Below are positions 1 to 9,670 of a stretch of DNA of 64,000 nucleotides, one piece after another (within the stretch, counting starts at the first letter, position 1; every line of letters begins with the position of its first letter). The notes below the pieces were generated by a model, which was given only the letters and a program-made list of their open reading frames with translations, made no database searches and was not told where the DNA came from. The position numbers and the translations under genes are program-made. The stretch lies in assembly GCF_004342625.1 (NCBI RefSeq), contig NZ_SMAH01000001.1, positions 124,001 to 188,000 of the forward strand, given 5' to 3'. This DNA is from Tepidimonas ignava (GTDB lineage: Bacteria; Pseudomonadota; Gammaproteobacteria; Burkholderiales; Burkholderiaceae_C).

Positions 1-60
1 TACCGCTTCGATGTGCGACCGCGCTGGCCGCTGCAGGAGCTGGGTCACGCGGTGACCTGA
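1..60 (+). CDS. C-terminal end of an unidentified gene (partial)
   Basis: Frame 1 is open from the window edge and ends with TGA at 58-60, giving a 19-residue C-terminus (YRFDVRPRWP...GHAVT). The codon use is GC-rich like the neighbours. Too little is visible to name a product. The next gene starts 138 bp downstream behind its own promoter-like region, so this gene probably ends the upstream transcription unit. Confidence 0.5.
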   Translation, partial: YRFDVRPRWPLQELGHAVT

Positions 61-123
61 CAGCGCGCCGCGGCGCATCGGCGCGGGCGGGCGCCCGGTG
101 GCGACGGTCGGCCCGGCGTGGAC

Positions 124-144
124 TTGGTAATTATGAATTATCAA
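124..144. promoter_or_regulatory. AT-rich inverted repeat, candidate operator
   Basis: Arms TTGGTAATT (124-132) and AATTATCAA (136-144) flank the 3-nt spacer ATG and pair at 8 of 9 positions. It is strikingly AT-rich for this region and lies 15-35 bp upstream of the TACAAT hexamer of the binding-protein gene, overlapping where a -35 element would be. The TTGGTA/TACCAA-like half-sites resemble sites of GntR-family repressors; that family assignment is inference. Confidence 0.45.
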
Positions 145-158
145 GGCCGGTTTCCCGC

Positions 159-164
159 TACAAT
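159..164 (+). promoter_or_regulatory. -10 hexamer of the ABC binding-protein gene
   Basis: TACAAT matches the sigma-70 -10 consensus at 5 of 6 positions and lies 34 nt before the ATG at 199. No good TTGACA lies at 17 bp; the expected -35 position is inside the inverted repeat at 124-144. Confidence 0.4.
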
Positions 165-198
165 GCGGCCCCACGTTTTTCCACTGGCTGTGTCGATC

Positions 199-1527
199 AT
201 GAAGACATTCACTTGCGACGTGTGGGATCGCCGCCGTGCCATGGCGGCCCTTGTGAGCCTAGCGGCTGCGGCCGCCACCTCGCCGCTGGGGGCGCAGGGC
301 CGCGGTGGCGCGCCGATCCGTGTCGCCCTCATCGAGGGTCTGTCGGGGCCGTTTGGCAACACCGGTGAGGCGGTGTTTCGCAACCTGGTGTGGGCGTGCG
401 AGCGCGTCAACGCCCGCGGTGGCGTCGACCTGGGCGGCGGTGTGCGCCGGCCGTTGCAGATCGTGCGCTACGACAGCAAAAGCCAGCCGCAAGAGGCCCT
501 CTCGGCGTTGCAGTCGGCGCTGGACGACGGCATCAGCCTGGTGGCGCAGGGCAACTCGTCGGCGGTGGCCGCCGCGCTGATCGAGGCGATCAACCGCCAC
601 AACGAGCGCGAGCCGCAGCGCCAGGTGGTGTTCCTCAACTACGCCGCCGTCGATCCGGTGCTGACCAACGAGCGCTGCAGCTTTTGGCACTTCCGCTTCG
701 ACGCGCACGCGGACATGCGCATGGCCGCGCTGATGAGCGTGCTCAAAGGGGATGCCGAGGTCAAAAGCGTGTACCTGATCGGGCAGGACTACAGCTTTGG
801 GCAGGCGGTGCTGCGCGAGGCCAAGCGCCAACTCGCCGTGCAACGGCCGGACGTGCGCATCGTCGGCGAGGAGCTGCACCCGATGGCGCGCATCAAGGAT
901 TTCATCCCCTACGTGACCAAGATCAAAGCCAGCGGAGCGCAGGCCGTCATCACCGGCAACTGGGGCAACGACCTGACCCTGCTGGTGCGCGCCGCGCGCG
1001 AGCTGCAGTACGAGGGCAAGTTCTACACCTTTTACGGCAACGCGCTCGGCGCGCCCGCCGCCATTGGCGAGGCCGGCGTGGGCAAGGTGCTGGCTGTGGC
1101 CGACTGGTTCCCCAACGCCCCCGGCGAAGCGTCGCGCCAGTTGGTGGAGGCGTTTCGGCGCCGCTTCCCAAATCCGGCCGACGACTATATTCACCTGCGC
1201 ATGCAGTTGATGATCGAGGCGCTGGCGCAAGCCCTGCAGCAGGCCGCGCGCAACGGCGGCACCGGCGGCCCCGATGGCGTGCCGCCGGCGCTGGCCGTGG
1301 CGCGGGCGCTGGAGCGGGCCGACGTGACGCTGGCGGGGCAGCGGCTGCGCATGCGGGCCGACGACCACCAGGCCCAGCAGCCCCTGATGGTCGCGGTGAT
1401 GGAGCGCCAAGGCGCGCCCGGCGTGCCGTTCGACGTCGAGGGCTCGGGCTACGGCTTTCGCGTCATCCAGCGGCTGGAAGCTACAGCGGCCGAGCAGCCG
1501 CACACCTGCCGCATGGCGCGGCCGTGA
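199..1527 (+). CDS. ABC transporter periplasmic substrate-binding protein, branched-chain amino acid type
   Basis: The 442-residue protein has a positively charged N-terminus with three Arg (DRRRAMAAL) followed by an Ala-rich hydrophobic stretch ending near AQG, so it is probably exported, possibly by Tat. The mature part begins with a strand and loop typical of type-1 periplasmic binding proteins (VALIEGLSGPFGNTG) and continues as a LivK/Peripla_BP_6 fold. Such proteins capture amino acids, amides or aromatic acids for a LivHMGF-type importer. No permease or ATPase gene adjoins it, so the substrate cannot be inferred. ATG 199 was chosen over the in-frame start at 118 because it gives a normal signal peptide and lies downstream of the promoter-like elements. 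Confidence 0.85.
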   Translation: MKTFTCDVWDRRRAMAALVSLAAAAATSPLGAQGRGGAPIRVALIEGLSGPFGNTGEAVFRNLVWACERVNARGGVDLGGGVRRPLQIVRYDSKSQPQEALSALQSALDDGISLVAQGNSSAVAAALIEAINRHNEREPQRQVVFLNYAAVDPVLTNERCSFWHFRFDAHADMRMAALMSVLKGDAEVKSVYLIGQDYSFGQAVLREAKRQLAVQRPDVRIVGEELHPMARIKDFIPYVTKIKASGAQAVITGNWGNDLTLLVRAARELQYEGKFYTFYGNALGAPAAIGEAGVGKVLAVADWFPNAPGEASRQLVEAFRRRFPNPADDYIHLRMQLMIEALAQALQQAARNGGTGGPDGVPPALAVARALERADVTLAGQRLRMRADDHQAQQPLMVAVMERQGAPGVPFDVEGSGYGFRVIQRLEATAAEQPHTCRMARP

Positions 1528-1559
1528 AGCACGGCCCGCGCTCGGGCCGGCTCAGCGGC

Positions 1560-1565
1560 TATAAT
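1560..1565 (+). promoter_or_regulatory. -10 hexamer of rpsO
   Basis: A perfect TATAAT lies 85 nt before the rpsO ATG. A GC hairpin with arms CGGCCCG (1532-1538) and CGGGCCG (1543-1549) sits just upstream; it has no T run but could end the preceding gene. No TTGACA-like -35 is evident. Confidence 0.5.
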
Positions 1566-1573
1566 CGGCGGCT

Positions 1574-1619
1574 GCCCTGCGAGCAGGGCTCACGCTGGTG
1601 GCGGCCCGTGATGGGCTGC
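1574..1619 (+). promoter_or_regulatory. Structured rpsO leader, candidate S15 autoregulatory site
   Basis: The leader has two hairpins. Arms GCCCTGC (1574-1580) and GCAGGGC (1583-1589) form the first. Arms GCGGCCC (1601-1607) and GGGCTGC (1613-1619) form the second, with one G-U wobble (1603/1617) next to a G-C pair (1604/1616). S15 is known to repress its own mRNA in several bacteria by binding leader elements that mimic the G-U/G-C motif of its 16S rRNA site. That this leader does so is inference. Confidence 0.45.
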
Positions 1620-1650
1620 TGCCTGACGCAAGTCCATAAGGAGTTTTTTG

Positions 1651-1917
1651 ATGATTTCGTCCGAAGCCAAAGCCAAGGTGATCGCCGAACACGCGCGTGG
1701 CGAGCGCGACACCGGCAGCCCCGAGGTGCAGGTGGCGCTGTTGACCGCCCGCATCAACGAGCTCACCCCCCACTTCAAAACCCACGCCAAGGACCATCAC
1801 GGTCGCCGTGGCCTGCTCAAGCTGGTCAGCCGCCGTCGCAAGCTGCTGGACTACCTCAAGGCCAAGGACACCGACCGCTACGTCGCGCTGATCAACAAGC
1901 TCGGCCTGCGCAAGTAA
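1651..1917 (+). CDS. rpsO: 30S ribosomal protein S15
   Basis: This 88-residue protein matches the full S15 family length, from [17 protein letters not shown] through the [11 protein letters not shown] and [20 protein letters not shown] blocks to the LGLRK end. S15 binds helices 20-22 of 16S rRNA and starts assembly of the small-subunit platform. The ATG at 1651 follows AAGGAG (1638-1643) at 7 nt; the TTG at 1648 is too close. It precedes pnp in the same direction, the conserved rpsO-pnp order of proteobacteria. Confidence 0.98.
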   Translation: MISSEAKAKVIAEHARGERDTGSPEVQVALLTARINELTPHFKTHAKDHHGRRGLLKLVSRRRKLLDYLKAKDTDRYVALINKLGLRK

Positions 1918-2050
1918 CGTCTGACCGGTCTGCACGGGTGTGTGCCCGCGTCACCACCGCCGGCGCCCTGGGTCGCAGCAGGCCCCGGGCGCCGTTTGCC
2001 ATGTGCAGCCGGCGTCATCGTTTTTTGTCGTCGCCGCCCAGAGCGAAGCT

Positions 2051-2098
2051 GTGTCATTCCAACGCCCGCCACGCGCCGGGCGCGCGCTGGAATGGCAT
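2051..2098 (+). promoter_or_regulatory. Long stem-loop between rpsO and pnp
   Basis: Positions 2051-2065 pair with 2084-2098 (core CATTCCAACGC against GCGCTGGAATGG) with one mismatch and two wobbles, making a stem of about 15 bp around a GC-rich loop. It lies 45 nt before the pnp ATG and has no U tract, so it is not a simple terminator. In E. coli a hairpin at this place is cut by RNase III and lets PNPase control its own mRNA; the position here suggests the same role, by analogy. Confidence 0.5.
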
Positions 2099-2142
2099 CG
2101 TGTTCTGAGCCGGCGGCCATACCCACCAACCGGAGTTTGAAC

Positions 2143-4266
2143 ATGAGCCTCTTTCAAAAACACACCAAGACCTTCCAGTGGGGCCGCCACACGGTCACGA
2201 TGGAAACCGGCGAAATCGCCCGCCAGGCCACCGGCGCCGTGCTGCTGGACATGGACGGCACCGTGGTGCTGGCCACCGTCGTGGCCCGGCCCGAGGCCAA
2301 GCCCGGTCAGGACTTTTTCCCGCTGACCGTCGATTACGTCGAGAAGGCCTACGCCGCCGGCAAGATCCCGGGCAGCTTTTTCAAGCGTGAGGGGCGCCCC
2401 AGCGAGTACGAGACGCTGACCAGCCGCCTGATCGACCGCCCGATTCGCCCGCTGTTTCCGGACGGCTTTTTCAACGAGGTGCAAATCGTCGTCCATACGC
2501 TGTCGCTCAACCCCGACGTGGACGCCGACATCCCGGCGATGATCGCCTCCAGCGCGGCGCTGGCCATCAGCGGCATCCCGTTCAACGGCCCGATTGGCGC
2601 GGCGCGCGTGGGCTACATCAACGGCGAGTACGTGCTCAACCCCAGCCCTAGCGAGCGCACCAACTCGCGCCTGGACCTGGTGGTGGCGGGCACCGAAGCG
2701 GCGGTGCTGATGGTCGAGTCCGAAGCCGACCAGCTCACCGAAGAGGTGATGCTGGGCGCGGTGGTGTTCGGCCACGAGCAGGGCAAGGTGGTCATCGACG
2801 CCATCCACGACCTGGTGCGTGTGGCCGGCAAGCCCGCCTGGGATTGGCAGCCCCCGCCGCGCGACGACGCGCTGATCGCCAAGGTCACCGAGCTGGGCGA
2901 GGCGCGCCTGCGCGCCGCCTACCAGATCCGCAACAAACAGGCGCGCACGCAGGCCTGCCGCGAAGCCTACGCGGCGGTCAAGGCGGGCCTGACCGAGCAG
3001 GGCATCGCGTTCGACGAGGTCAAGGTCGATGGGCTGCTGTTCGAGATCGAGGCGCGCATCGTGCGCCAGCAGATCCTCAATGGCGAGCCGCGCATCGACG
3101 GGCGCGACACGCGCACCGTGCGTCCGATCGAGATCCGCACGGGCGTGCTGCCGCGCACGCACGGCTCGGCGCTGTTCACGCGCGGCGAAACGCAGGCGCT
3201 GGTCATCGCGACGCTGGGCACCGAGCGCGACGCGCAAATCATCGATGCGCTGTCGGGCGAGTACCAAGACCGCTTCATGCTGCACTACAACATGCCGCCG
3301 TTTGCCACCGGCGAGACGGGGCGCGTCGGGGCGCCCAAGCGGCGCGAAATCGGCCACGGCCGCCTGGCCAAGCGCGCGCTGGTGGCCTGCCTGCCGAGCA
3401 AAGATGAGTTCCCGTACACCATCCGCGTGGTGTCGGAAGTCACCGAATCCAACGGCTCGTCGTCGATGGCCACCGTCTGCGGCGGTTGTCTGGCGCTGAT
3501 GGACGCCGGGGTGCCGATGAAAGCGCACGTGGCCGGCATCGCGATGGGCTTGATCAAGGAAGGCAACAAGTTTGCCGTGCTGACCGACATCCTCGGCGAC
3601 GAGGACCACCTGGGCGACATGGACTTCAAGGTCGCCGGTACCACGCAGGGCGTCACGGCGCTGCAAATGGACATCAAGATCCAGGGGATCACCAAAGAAA
3701 TCATGCAGGTGGCGCTGGCGCAGGCCAAGGAGGCGCGCCTGCACATCCTGGACAAGATGCAGCAGGCCATTGCTGGTGCGCGCGAGGACATCTCGGTGTA
3801 CGCGCCGCGCCTGTACACGATGAAGATCAACCCGGAGCGCATCCGCGACGTCATCGGCAAGGGCGGCGCCACCATCCGCGCCATCACCGAAGAGACCGGC
3901 ACCACGATCGACATCGCCGAAGACGGCACCATCACGATCGCCTCCACCGACGCCGACCGTGCCGCCCAGGCGCGCAAGCGCATCGAGGAGCTGACCGCCG
4001 AAGTCGAGGTGGGGCAGGTGTACGAGGGGCCGGTGACCAAGATCCTGGACTTCGGGGCGCTGGTCAACATCCTGCCGGGCAAAGATGGCTTGCTGCACAT
4101 CAGCCAGATCGCCAACCAGCGCGTCGAAAAGGTCACCGACTTCCTCAAGGAAGGGCAAATCGTCAAGGTCAAGGTGATCGAGACCGACGACAAAGGGCGC
4201 ATCAAGCTGTCGATGCGCGCGCTGCTGGAGCCGGGGGCGCAGCCCGCGGCACCGAACGGGCAGTAA
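2143..4266 (+). CDS. pnp: Polyribonucleotide nucleotidyltransferase (PNPase)
   Basis: The 707-residue protein is the usual PNPase length. It has a first RNase PH-like domain, an alpha-helical linker, a catalytic second RNase PH domain with [16 protein letters not shown] carrying the conserved active-site Asp residues, a KH domain around [17 protein letters not shown] and an S1 domain around [20 protein letters not shown]. The enzyme degrades RNA 3' to 5' by phosphorolysis and is a degradosome partner. The ATG follows CGGAG (2131-2135). It is very probably expressed with rpsO and regulated through the stem-loop at 2051-2098. Confidence 0.98.
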   Translation: MSLFQKHTKTFQWGRHTVTMETGEIARQATGAVLLDMDGTVVLATVVARPEAKPGQDFFPLTVDYVEKAYAAGKIPGSFFKREGRPSEYETLTSRLIDRPIRPLFPDGFFNEVQIVVHTLSLNPDVDADIPAMIASSAALAISGIPFNGPIGAARVGYINGEYVLNPSPSERTNSRLDLVVAGTEAAVLMVESEADQLTEEVMLGAVVFGHEQGKVVIDAIHDLVRVAGKPAWDWQPPPRDDALIAKVTELGEARLRAAYQIRNKQARTQACREAYAAVKAGLTEQGIAFDEVKVDGLLFEIEARIVRQQILNGEPRIDGRDTRTVRPIEIRTGVLPRTHGSALFTRGETQALVIATLGTERDAQIIDALSGEYQDRFMLHYNMPPFATGETGRVGAPKRREIGHGRLAKRALVACLPSKDEFPYTIRVVSEVTESNGSSSMATVCGGCLALMDAGVPMKAHVAGIAMGLIKEGNKFAVLTDILGDEDHLGDMDFKVAGTTQGVTALQMDIKIQGITKEIMQVALAQAKEARLHILDKMQQAIAGAREDISVYAPRLYTMKINPERIRDVIGKGGATIRAITEETGTTIDIAEDGTITIASTDADRAAQARKRIEELTAEVEVGQVYEGPVTKILDFGALVNILPGKDGLLHISQIANQRVEKVTDFLKEGQIVKVKVIETDDKGRIKLSMRALLEPGAQPAAPNGQ

Positions 4267-4305
4267 GCACCCGAACGGCCTCCGCCCACACAGGGGGCCC
4301 ACACG

Positions 4306-5313
4306 ATGGCCATGATGAACGCAATCGAGATCAGCGCCTACGGCGGCCCCGAGGTGTTGCGCCTGGTGCAGCGGCCGCGCCCCCAGCCCGGTGAGGGCGA
4401 GGTGCTGATCCGCGTCAGCGCCAGTGGCATCAACCGCCCCGATGTGCTGCAGCGCCGCGGCCACTACGCGCCGCCGCCGGGGGCGTCGGACCTGCCCGGG
4501 CTGGAGGTGGCCGGCGTCATCGAAAGCGGTGACGTGGAGGCGATGGAAGCCGCCGGGCTGCGCATCGGCCAGCGCGTGTGCGCGCTGCTGGCCGGTGGCG
4601 GCTACGCCGAATACTGCGTGGCCCCGGTGGGCCAGGTGTTGCCCGTGCCGCACGGCTGGAGCGACGTCGAGGCCGCCGGTTTGCCGGAGACGTTTTTCAC
4701 CGTCTGGAGCAACGTGTTCGACCGCGGGCGGCTGCAGGCGGGCGAAACGCTGCTCGTGCACGGCGGCGCCAGCGGCATCGGCGTGACGGCGATTCAAATG
4801 GCGCGCGCGATGGGCGCGCAGGTCATCGTCACCGTCGGCAGCCGGGACAAGGCCTCGGCCTGCCTGCGACTGGGGGCGGCGCACGCCATCCTGTACCGCG
4901 AGCAGGACTTTGTCGCCGAGGTCAAGCGCCACACCCAGGGGCGTGGCGCCGACGTGATTCTGGACATGGTGGCCGGCCCGTACGTGGCGCGCGACATCGA
5001 ATGCCTGGCCGACGACGGCCGGCTGGTCATCATCGCCGTGCAGGGCGGCACCGACGCGCGCTTCGATGCGGGGCAGGTGCTGCGGCGGCGGCTGACCATC
5101 ACCGGCTCGACGCTGCGGCCGCGCCCGGTGGCGTTCAAGGCCGCCATCGCGCGCGAGCTGCGCCGCCACGTGTGGCCGCTGATCGAGCGCGGCGCCATCC
5201 GTCCGGTGGTGCACCGGGTGCTGCCCGCCGCGCAGGCGGCCCAAGCGCATGCGCTGATGGAGGCCGACACCCACGTGGGCAAAATCATTCTCGACTGGAC
5301 CCAGGCGCGCTGA
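4306..5313 (+). CDS. NAD(P)H-dependent quinone oxidoreductase, zinc-free MDR family (PIG3/QOR type)
   Basis: The protein of up to 335 residues has the medium-chain reductase layout: an N-terminal GroES-like domain ([24 protein letters not shown]) and a Rossmann domain with [16 protein letters not shown]. Catalytic zinc ligands are absent, as in quinone oxidoreductases. PIG3-type members reduce quinones with NADPH. Three ATGs (4306, 4312, 4315) are possible starts; the first is given. Its place between pnp and tpiA is seen in other Burkholderiales but gives no functional clue. Confidence 0.85.
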   Translation: MAMMNAIEISAYGGPEVLRLVQRPRPQPGEGEVLIRVSASGINRPDVLQRRGHYAPPPGASDLPGLEVAGVIESGDVEAMEAAGLRIGQRVCALLAGGGYAEYCVAPVGQVLPVPHGWSDVEAAGLPETFFTVWSNVFDRGRLQAGETLLVHGGASGIGVTAIQMARAMGAQVIVTVGSRDKASACLRLGAAHAILYREQDFVAEVKRHTQGRGADVILDMVAGPYVARDIECLADDGRLVIIAVQGGTDARFDAGQVLRRRLTITGSTLRPRPVAFKAAIARELRRHVWPLIERGAIRPVVHRVLPAAQAAQAHALMEADTHVGKIILDWTQAR

Positions 5314-5338
5314 GCGCCACACCCAAGGAGACCGATCC

Positions 5339-6085
<747 letters not shown>

Positions 6086-6156
6086 GACGTGGCCGGCGCT
6101 GGCGCGGTGGGCGCGCTGCCGCCCCGCCGTTGGGAGATCATCCAGGAGTTTTGAAG

Positions 6157-6516
6157 ATGAATGTTTTGCATACCTTGCTTGTCATCGTGCAGGTGCTGGC
6201 GGCGCTGGCCATGATCGGTTTGGTGCTGATGCAGCACGGCAAAGGCGCCGACGCCGGCGCGGCGTTCGGCGGCGGCGCGTCGGCCAGCCTGTTTGGCGCC
6301 AGCGGCGGCGCCAACTTCCTGTCGCGCAGCACCGCGGTGCTGGCCACCGTCTTTCTGGCCTCGACGCTGGCGCTGGCGTTCATCGGTTACCAGCGCCCCA
6401 GCGCGCCGGCGTCGTCGGGCAGCGTGCTGGAAAGCGTGCCCGCCGTTCCTGCTGCCCCGGCCACGCCGGCGGCCGAGGGGGCGTCGGGCGCGGCCGGTCA
6501 GATCCCCGGCAAATGA
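6157..6516 (+). CDS. secG: Preprotein translocase subunit SecG
   Basis: The 119-residue protein has two membrane segments (about residues 3-21 and 52-70) linked by the conserved QHGKGADAGAAFGGG and SLFGASGGANFL loops. The C-terminal 40 residues are Ala/Pro-rich and variable. SecG joins SecY and SecE in the inner-membrane translocon. ATG 6157 follows AGGAG (6144-6148) at 8 nt; the longer in-frame reading from 6082 overlaps tpiA and adds an Arg-rich non-homologous stretch. Confidence 0.95.
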   Translation: MNVLHTLLVIVQVLAALAMIGLVLMQHGKGADAGAAFGGGASASLFGASGGANFLSRSTAVLATVFLASTLALAFIGYQRPSAPASSGSVLESVPAVPAAPATPAAEGASGAAGQIPGK

Positions 6517-6583
6517 CGTCCAGCACGCCCCGGCGTGGTGCAGCCCACGCCACACGGTGCACGAAGCCGGGGCGTTTTGCGGG

Positions 6584-6589
6584 TACAAT
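6584..6589 (+). promoter_or_regulatory. -10 hexamer upstream of tRNA-Leu and the nuo operon
   Basis: TACAAT lies 78 nt before the mature tRNA 5' end, in the 151-bp space after secG. No convincing -35 box is visible. It is the most consensus-like -10 I found by eye in the spacer before nuoA and may serve both the tRNA and complex I. Confidence 0.4.
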
Positions 6590-6667
6590 GCGCGCATCGT
6601 CGTCGAGAACACAGTGACCCAAGCCGGTGAGGTGCAGCCAGATCCGGCGCTCGGCGATGCTCCCCCA

Positions 6668-6752
6668 GCCGACGTGGTGGAATTGGTAGACACGCTATCT
6701 TGAGGGGGTAGTGGCGAAAGCTGTGCGAGTTCGAGTCTCGCCGTCGGCACCA
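6668..6752 (+). tRNA. tRNA-Leu, anticodon GAG
   Basis: Acceptor arms GCCGACG (6668-6674) and CGTCGGC (6742-6748) pair perfectly, followed by discriminator A and an encoded CCA (6750-6752). The anticodon stem CTATC/GGTAG encloses the loop TTGAGGG with anticodon GAG (6702-6704). A long variable arm is present, as expected of a class II tRNA, and the T-loop GTTCGAGTC is canonical. It reads CTC and CTT codons. Confidence 0.97.
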
Positions 6753-6769
6753 AAACGATCATCACCACA

Positions 6770-6791
6770 GGCGCCTCCAGGGCGCCTTTTT
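6770..6791 (+). terminator. Intrinsic terminator between tRNA-Leu and nuoA
   Basis: GGCGCC (6770-6775), loop TCCAG, GGCGCC (6781-6786) and TTTTT (6787-6791) form a textbook rho-independent terminator 17 nt after the tRNA. The nuoA ribosome-binding site CCGGAG starts at 6792, the next base. It therefore ends the tRNA transcript and must be read through, or bypassed, for nuo expression from upstream. Confidence 0.85.
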
Positions 6792-6805
6792 CCGGAGACG
6801 CGACC

Positions 6806-7165
6806 GTGAGCCTCGGCCAGTACCTGCCCGTCCTCCTGTTTCTCCTCGTGGGCTTGGCGGTCGGAGTACTCCCCCAGGTATTTGGCTACCTGCTGGGGCC
6901 CAACCGCCCCGATCCGGAAAAAAACTCCCCCTACGAATGCGGCTTCGAGGCCTTCGAGGACGCGCGCATGAAGTTCGACGTGCGCTACTACCTCGTGGCC
7001 ATCCTGTTCATTCTGTTCGACCTGGAAATCGCCTTCCTGATCCCGTGGGCGGTGGCGTTCGGCGACATCGGCGCCACGGGGTTCTGGGCCGGGGTCATGT
7101 TCCTGATGATTCTGGTGGTCGGTTTCGTTTACGAATGGAAAAAGGGCGCGCTGGACTGGGAGTGA
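6806..7165 (+). CDS. nuoA: NADH-quinone oxidoreductase subunit A
   Basis: The 119-residue inner-membrane protein has three predicted helices and the family motif [12 protein letters not shown] with the conserved Cys, followed by [18 protein letters not shown]. It belongs to the membrane arm of complex I near the quinone site. The start is GTG, 8 nt after CCGGAG (6792-6797). It is the first of 14 consecutive nuo genes; nuoC and nuoD are separate. Confidence 0.97.
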   Translation: MSLGQYLPVLLFLLVGLAVGVLPQVFGYLLGPNRPDPEKNSPYECGFEAFEDARMKFDVRYYLVAILFILFDLEIAFLIPWAVAFGDIGATGFWAGVMFLMILVVGFVYEWKKGALDWE

Positions 7166-7224
7166 CCACCCACGCCGCCGCGTGAGGCCCCTTTCGGCGC
7201 CCGCACACTGACCAGGAGCAGCCC

Positions 7225-7704
7225 ATGATCGAAGGTGTGTTCAAGCAAGGCTTCGTCACCACCAGCTACGACGCGGTGATGAACTGGGCCAAAACCGGCT
7301 CGCTGTGGCCCATGACGTTCGGGCTGGCTTGCTGTGCCGTGGAAATGATGCACGCGGCCACCGCGCGCTACGACATCGCGCGCTTTGGCGCCGAGGTGTT
7401 TCGCGCCAGCCCGCGTCAGTCCGACCTGATGATCGTGGCCGGCACGCTGTGCAACAAGATGGCGCCGGCGCTGCGCAAGGTGTACGACCAGATGGCCGAG
7501 CCGCGCTGGGTGTTGAGCATGGGCTCGTGCGCCAACGGCGGTGGCTACTACCACTACAGCTACAGCGTCGTGCGTGGCTGTGACCGCATCGTGCCGGTGG
7601 ATGTGTACGTGCCGGGTTGCCCGCCGACGGCCGAAGCGCTGCTGTACGGCATCATCCAGCTGCAGCACAAGATCCGTCGTACCCACACCATCGCGCGGGT
7701 GTGA
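7225..7704 (+). CDS. nuoB: NADH-quinone oxidoreductase subunit B
   Basis: The 159-residue PSST-type subunit keeps the N2 [4Fe-4S] cluster ligands: the tandem Cys in LACCAVEMM, the Cys in MGSCANGGG and the Cys in [13 protein letters not shown]2 passes electrons to quinone at the interface with NuoD. The gene sits 59 bp after nuoA behind CAGGAG-like sequence. Confidence 0.98.
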   Translation: MIEGVFKQGFVTTSYDAVMNWAKTGSLWPMTFGLACCAVEMMHAATARYDIARFGAEVFRASPRQSDLMIVAGTLCNKMAPALRKVYDQMAEPRWVLSMGSCANGGGYYHYSYSVVRGCDRIVPVDVYVPGCPPTAEALLYGIIQLQHKIRRTHTIARV

Positions 7705-7735
7705 GCGCCGCGCACCCACTGAGGAGGGAAATCCG

Positions 7736-8386
7736 ATGACCACGAGCTTCGACGCCGCACGCTGGTCGGCGCTGGCGCAGCAAACCGAGCGGCCGGCGCC
7801 CGAGGCTGTGCGCGACGCCGTCGCGGCGGCCTTGCAGGGCGTGGCCGAGCGCGTCGAGCTGCAGCGCGGCGAGGTCACCGTCGTCGTGCCCGCAGCGCGC
7901 TACCACGATGCGATGCAGACGCTGCGCGACGCGCCAGGCTGCCGCTTCGAGCAGCTCATCGACCTGTGCGGTGTGGACTACTCCGCCTACGGGCAAGGGG
8001 CGTGGGAAGGCCCGCGCTTTGCCGTGGTGGTGCACCTGCTGTCGGTGACGCTGAACCAGCGCGTGCGCGTGCGCACCTTTTGTCCGGATGACGACTTTCC
8101 CGTGGTGGCCTCGGTCATCGACGTGTGGCCGTCGGCCAACTGGTTCGAGCGCGAGGCGTTCGACCTGTTCGGCATCGTGTTCGAGGGCCACCCCGACCTG
8201 CGCCGCATCCTGACGGACTACGGCTTCATCGGCCACCCGTTCCGCAAAGACTTCCCGCTGTCAGGGCACGTCGAAATGCGCTACGACCCCGAGCGCCGGC
8301 GCGTGGTGTACGAGCCGGTGACGATCGAGCCGCGCGAAATCACCCCACGCATCATCCGCGAAGACGCCTACGGAGGCCTGCACTGA
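7736..8386 (+). CDS. nuoC: NADH-quinone oxidoreductase subunit C
   Basis: The 216-residue hydrophilic subunit of the 30-kDa/NDUFS3 family has the signature [29 protein letters not shown] region near its centre and an [11 protein letters not shown] motif after it. ATG 7736 follows GAGGAGGGAA and is the start expected for the family; the longer upstream reading overlaps nuoB. It is not fused to nuoD, the arrangement usual in betaproteobacteria. Confidence 0.97.
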   Translation: MTTSFDAARWSALAQQTERPAPEAVRDAVAAALQGVAERVELQRGEVTVVVPAARYHDAMQTLRDAPGCRFEQLIDLCGVDYSAYGQGAWEGPRFAVVVHLLSVTLNQRVRVRTFCPDDDFPVVASVIDVWPSANWFEREAFDLFGIVFEGHPDLRRILTDYGFIGHPFRKDFPLSGHVEMRYDPERRRVVYEPVTIEPREITPRIIREDAYGGLH

Positions 8387-8416
8387 CGCGCTCGCCGCGC
8401 CGCAGTCGGATCGCAC

Positions 8417-9670
8417 ATGGCAGAGATCAAAAACTACACCCTCAACTTCGGTCCGCAGCACCCCGCCGCGCACGGTGTGTTGCGCCTGGTGCTGGAGCTC
8501 GACGGCGAGGTGGTGCAGCGCGCCGACCCGCACATCGGGCTGCTGCACCGCGCCACCGAAAAGCTCGCCGAGCACAAGACCTACATCCAGGCGCTGCCCT
8601 ACATGGACCGCCTGGACTACGTGTCGATGATGTGCAACGAGCACGCGTACTGCCTGGCGATCGAAAAGCTGCTGGGCATCGAAGTGCCGATCCGCGCCCA
8701 GTACATCCGCGTGATGTTTGCCGAAATCACCCGGCTGCTCAACCACCTGATGTGGTTGGGCTCGCACGGCAACGACTGCGGCAGCTCCACGATTTTGCTG
8801 TACTGCTTCCGCGAGCGCGAAGACCTCTTTGACATGTACGAAGCGGTGTCGGGCGCGCGCATGCACGCTGCGTACTTCCGCCCCGGCGGGGTGTACCGCG
8901 ACTTGCCCGACACGATGCCGCAGCACAAGCCCAGCCGCGTGCGCAGCGCGCGCGCCACCGAGGCGCTCAACCGCAACCGCCAGGGTTCGCTGCTGGACTT
9001 CATCGACGACTTCACGCAACGCTTTCCGAAGTACCTGGACGAGTACCACACGCTGCTGACCGACAACCGCATCTGGAAGCAGCGCACGGTGGGCATCGGC
9101 GTCGTGCCGCCGGAAAAGGCGCTGGCCATGGGCATGACCGGGCCGATGCTGCGCGGCTCGGGCATCCCGTGGGATCTGCGCAAAAAGCAGCCCTACGAGG
9201 TGTACGACCGCCTCGAGTTCGACATTCCGGTGGGCACCAATGGCGACACCTACGACCGCTACCTGGTGCGCATGGAGGAAATGCGCCAGTCCAACCGCAT
9301 CATCAAGCAGTGCGTGGACTGGTTGCGCGCCAACCCCGGTCCGGTGATCACCGACAACGCCAAGGTGGCGCCGCCGCCGCGCGAGCGCATGAAGGCCGAC
9401 ATGGAGGCCTTGATCCACCACTTCAAGCTGTTCACCGAAGGCATGCACGTGCCGCCGGGCGAGGCGTATGCGGCGGTGGAGCACCCCAAGGGCGAGTTCG
9501 GCATTTACATCGTCAGCGACGGCGCCAACAAGCCGTACCGCCTCAAGATTCGCGCGCCCGGCTTTGTGCACCTGTCGTGCCTGGACGAAATGGCACGCGG
9601 GCACATGCTGGCCGATGCGGTGGCCATCATCGGCACGCTGGACATCGTGTTTGGAGAGATCGACCGATGA
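8417..9670 (+). CDS. nuoD: NADH-quinone oxidoreductase subunit D
   Basis: The 417-residue 49-kDa subunit starts with [15 protein letters not shown], the quinone-pocket segment with the conserved His, and contains [12 protein letters not shown] and the C-terminal DIVFGEIDR end. It is related to the large subunit of NiFe hydrogenases but has lost the metal ligands. It forms the quinone-binding cavity with NuoB. Its stop overlaps the nuoE start (ATGA). Confidence 0.98.
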   Translation: MAEIKNYTLNFGPQHPAAHGVLRLVLELDGEVVQRADPHIGLLHRATEKLAEHKTYIQALPYMDRLDYVSMMCNEHAYCLAIEKLLGIEVPIRAQYIRVMFAEITRLLNHLMWLGSHGNDCGSSTILLYCFREREDLFDMYEAVSGARMHAAYFRPGGVYRDLPDTMPQHKPSRVRSARATEALNRNRQGSLLDFIDDFTQRFPKYLDEYHTLLTDNRIWKQRTVGIGVVPPEKALAMGMTGPMLRGSGIPWDLRKKQPYEVYDRLEFDIPVGTNGDTYDRYLVRMEEMRQSNRIIKQCVDWLRANPGPVITDNAKVAPPPRERMKADMEALIHHFKLFTEGMHVPPGEAYAAVEHPKGEFGIYIVSDGANKPYRLKIRAPGFVHLSCLDEMARGHMLADAVAIIGTLDIVFGEIDR

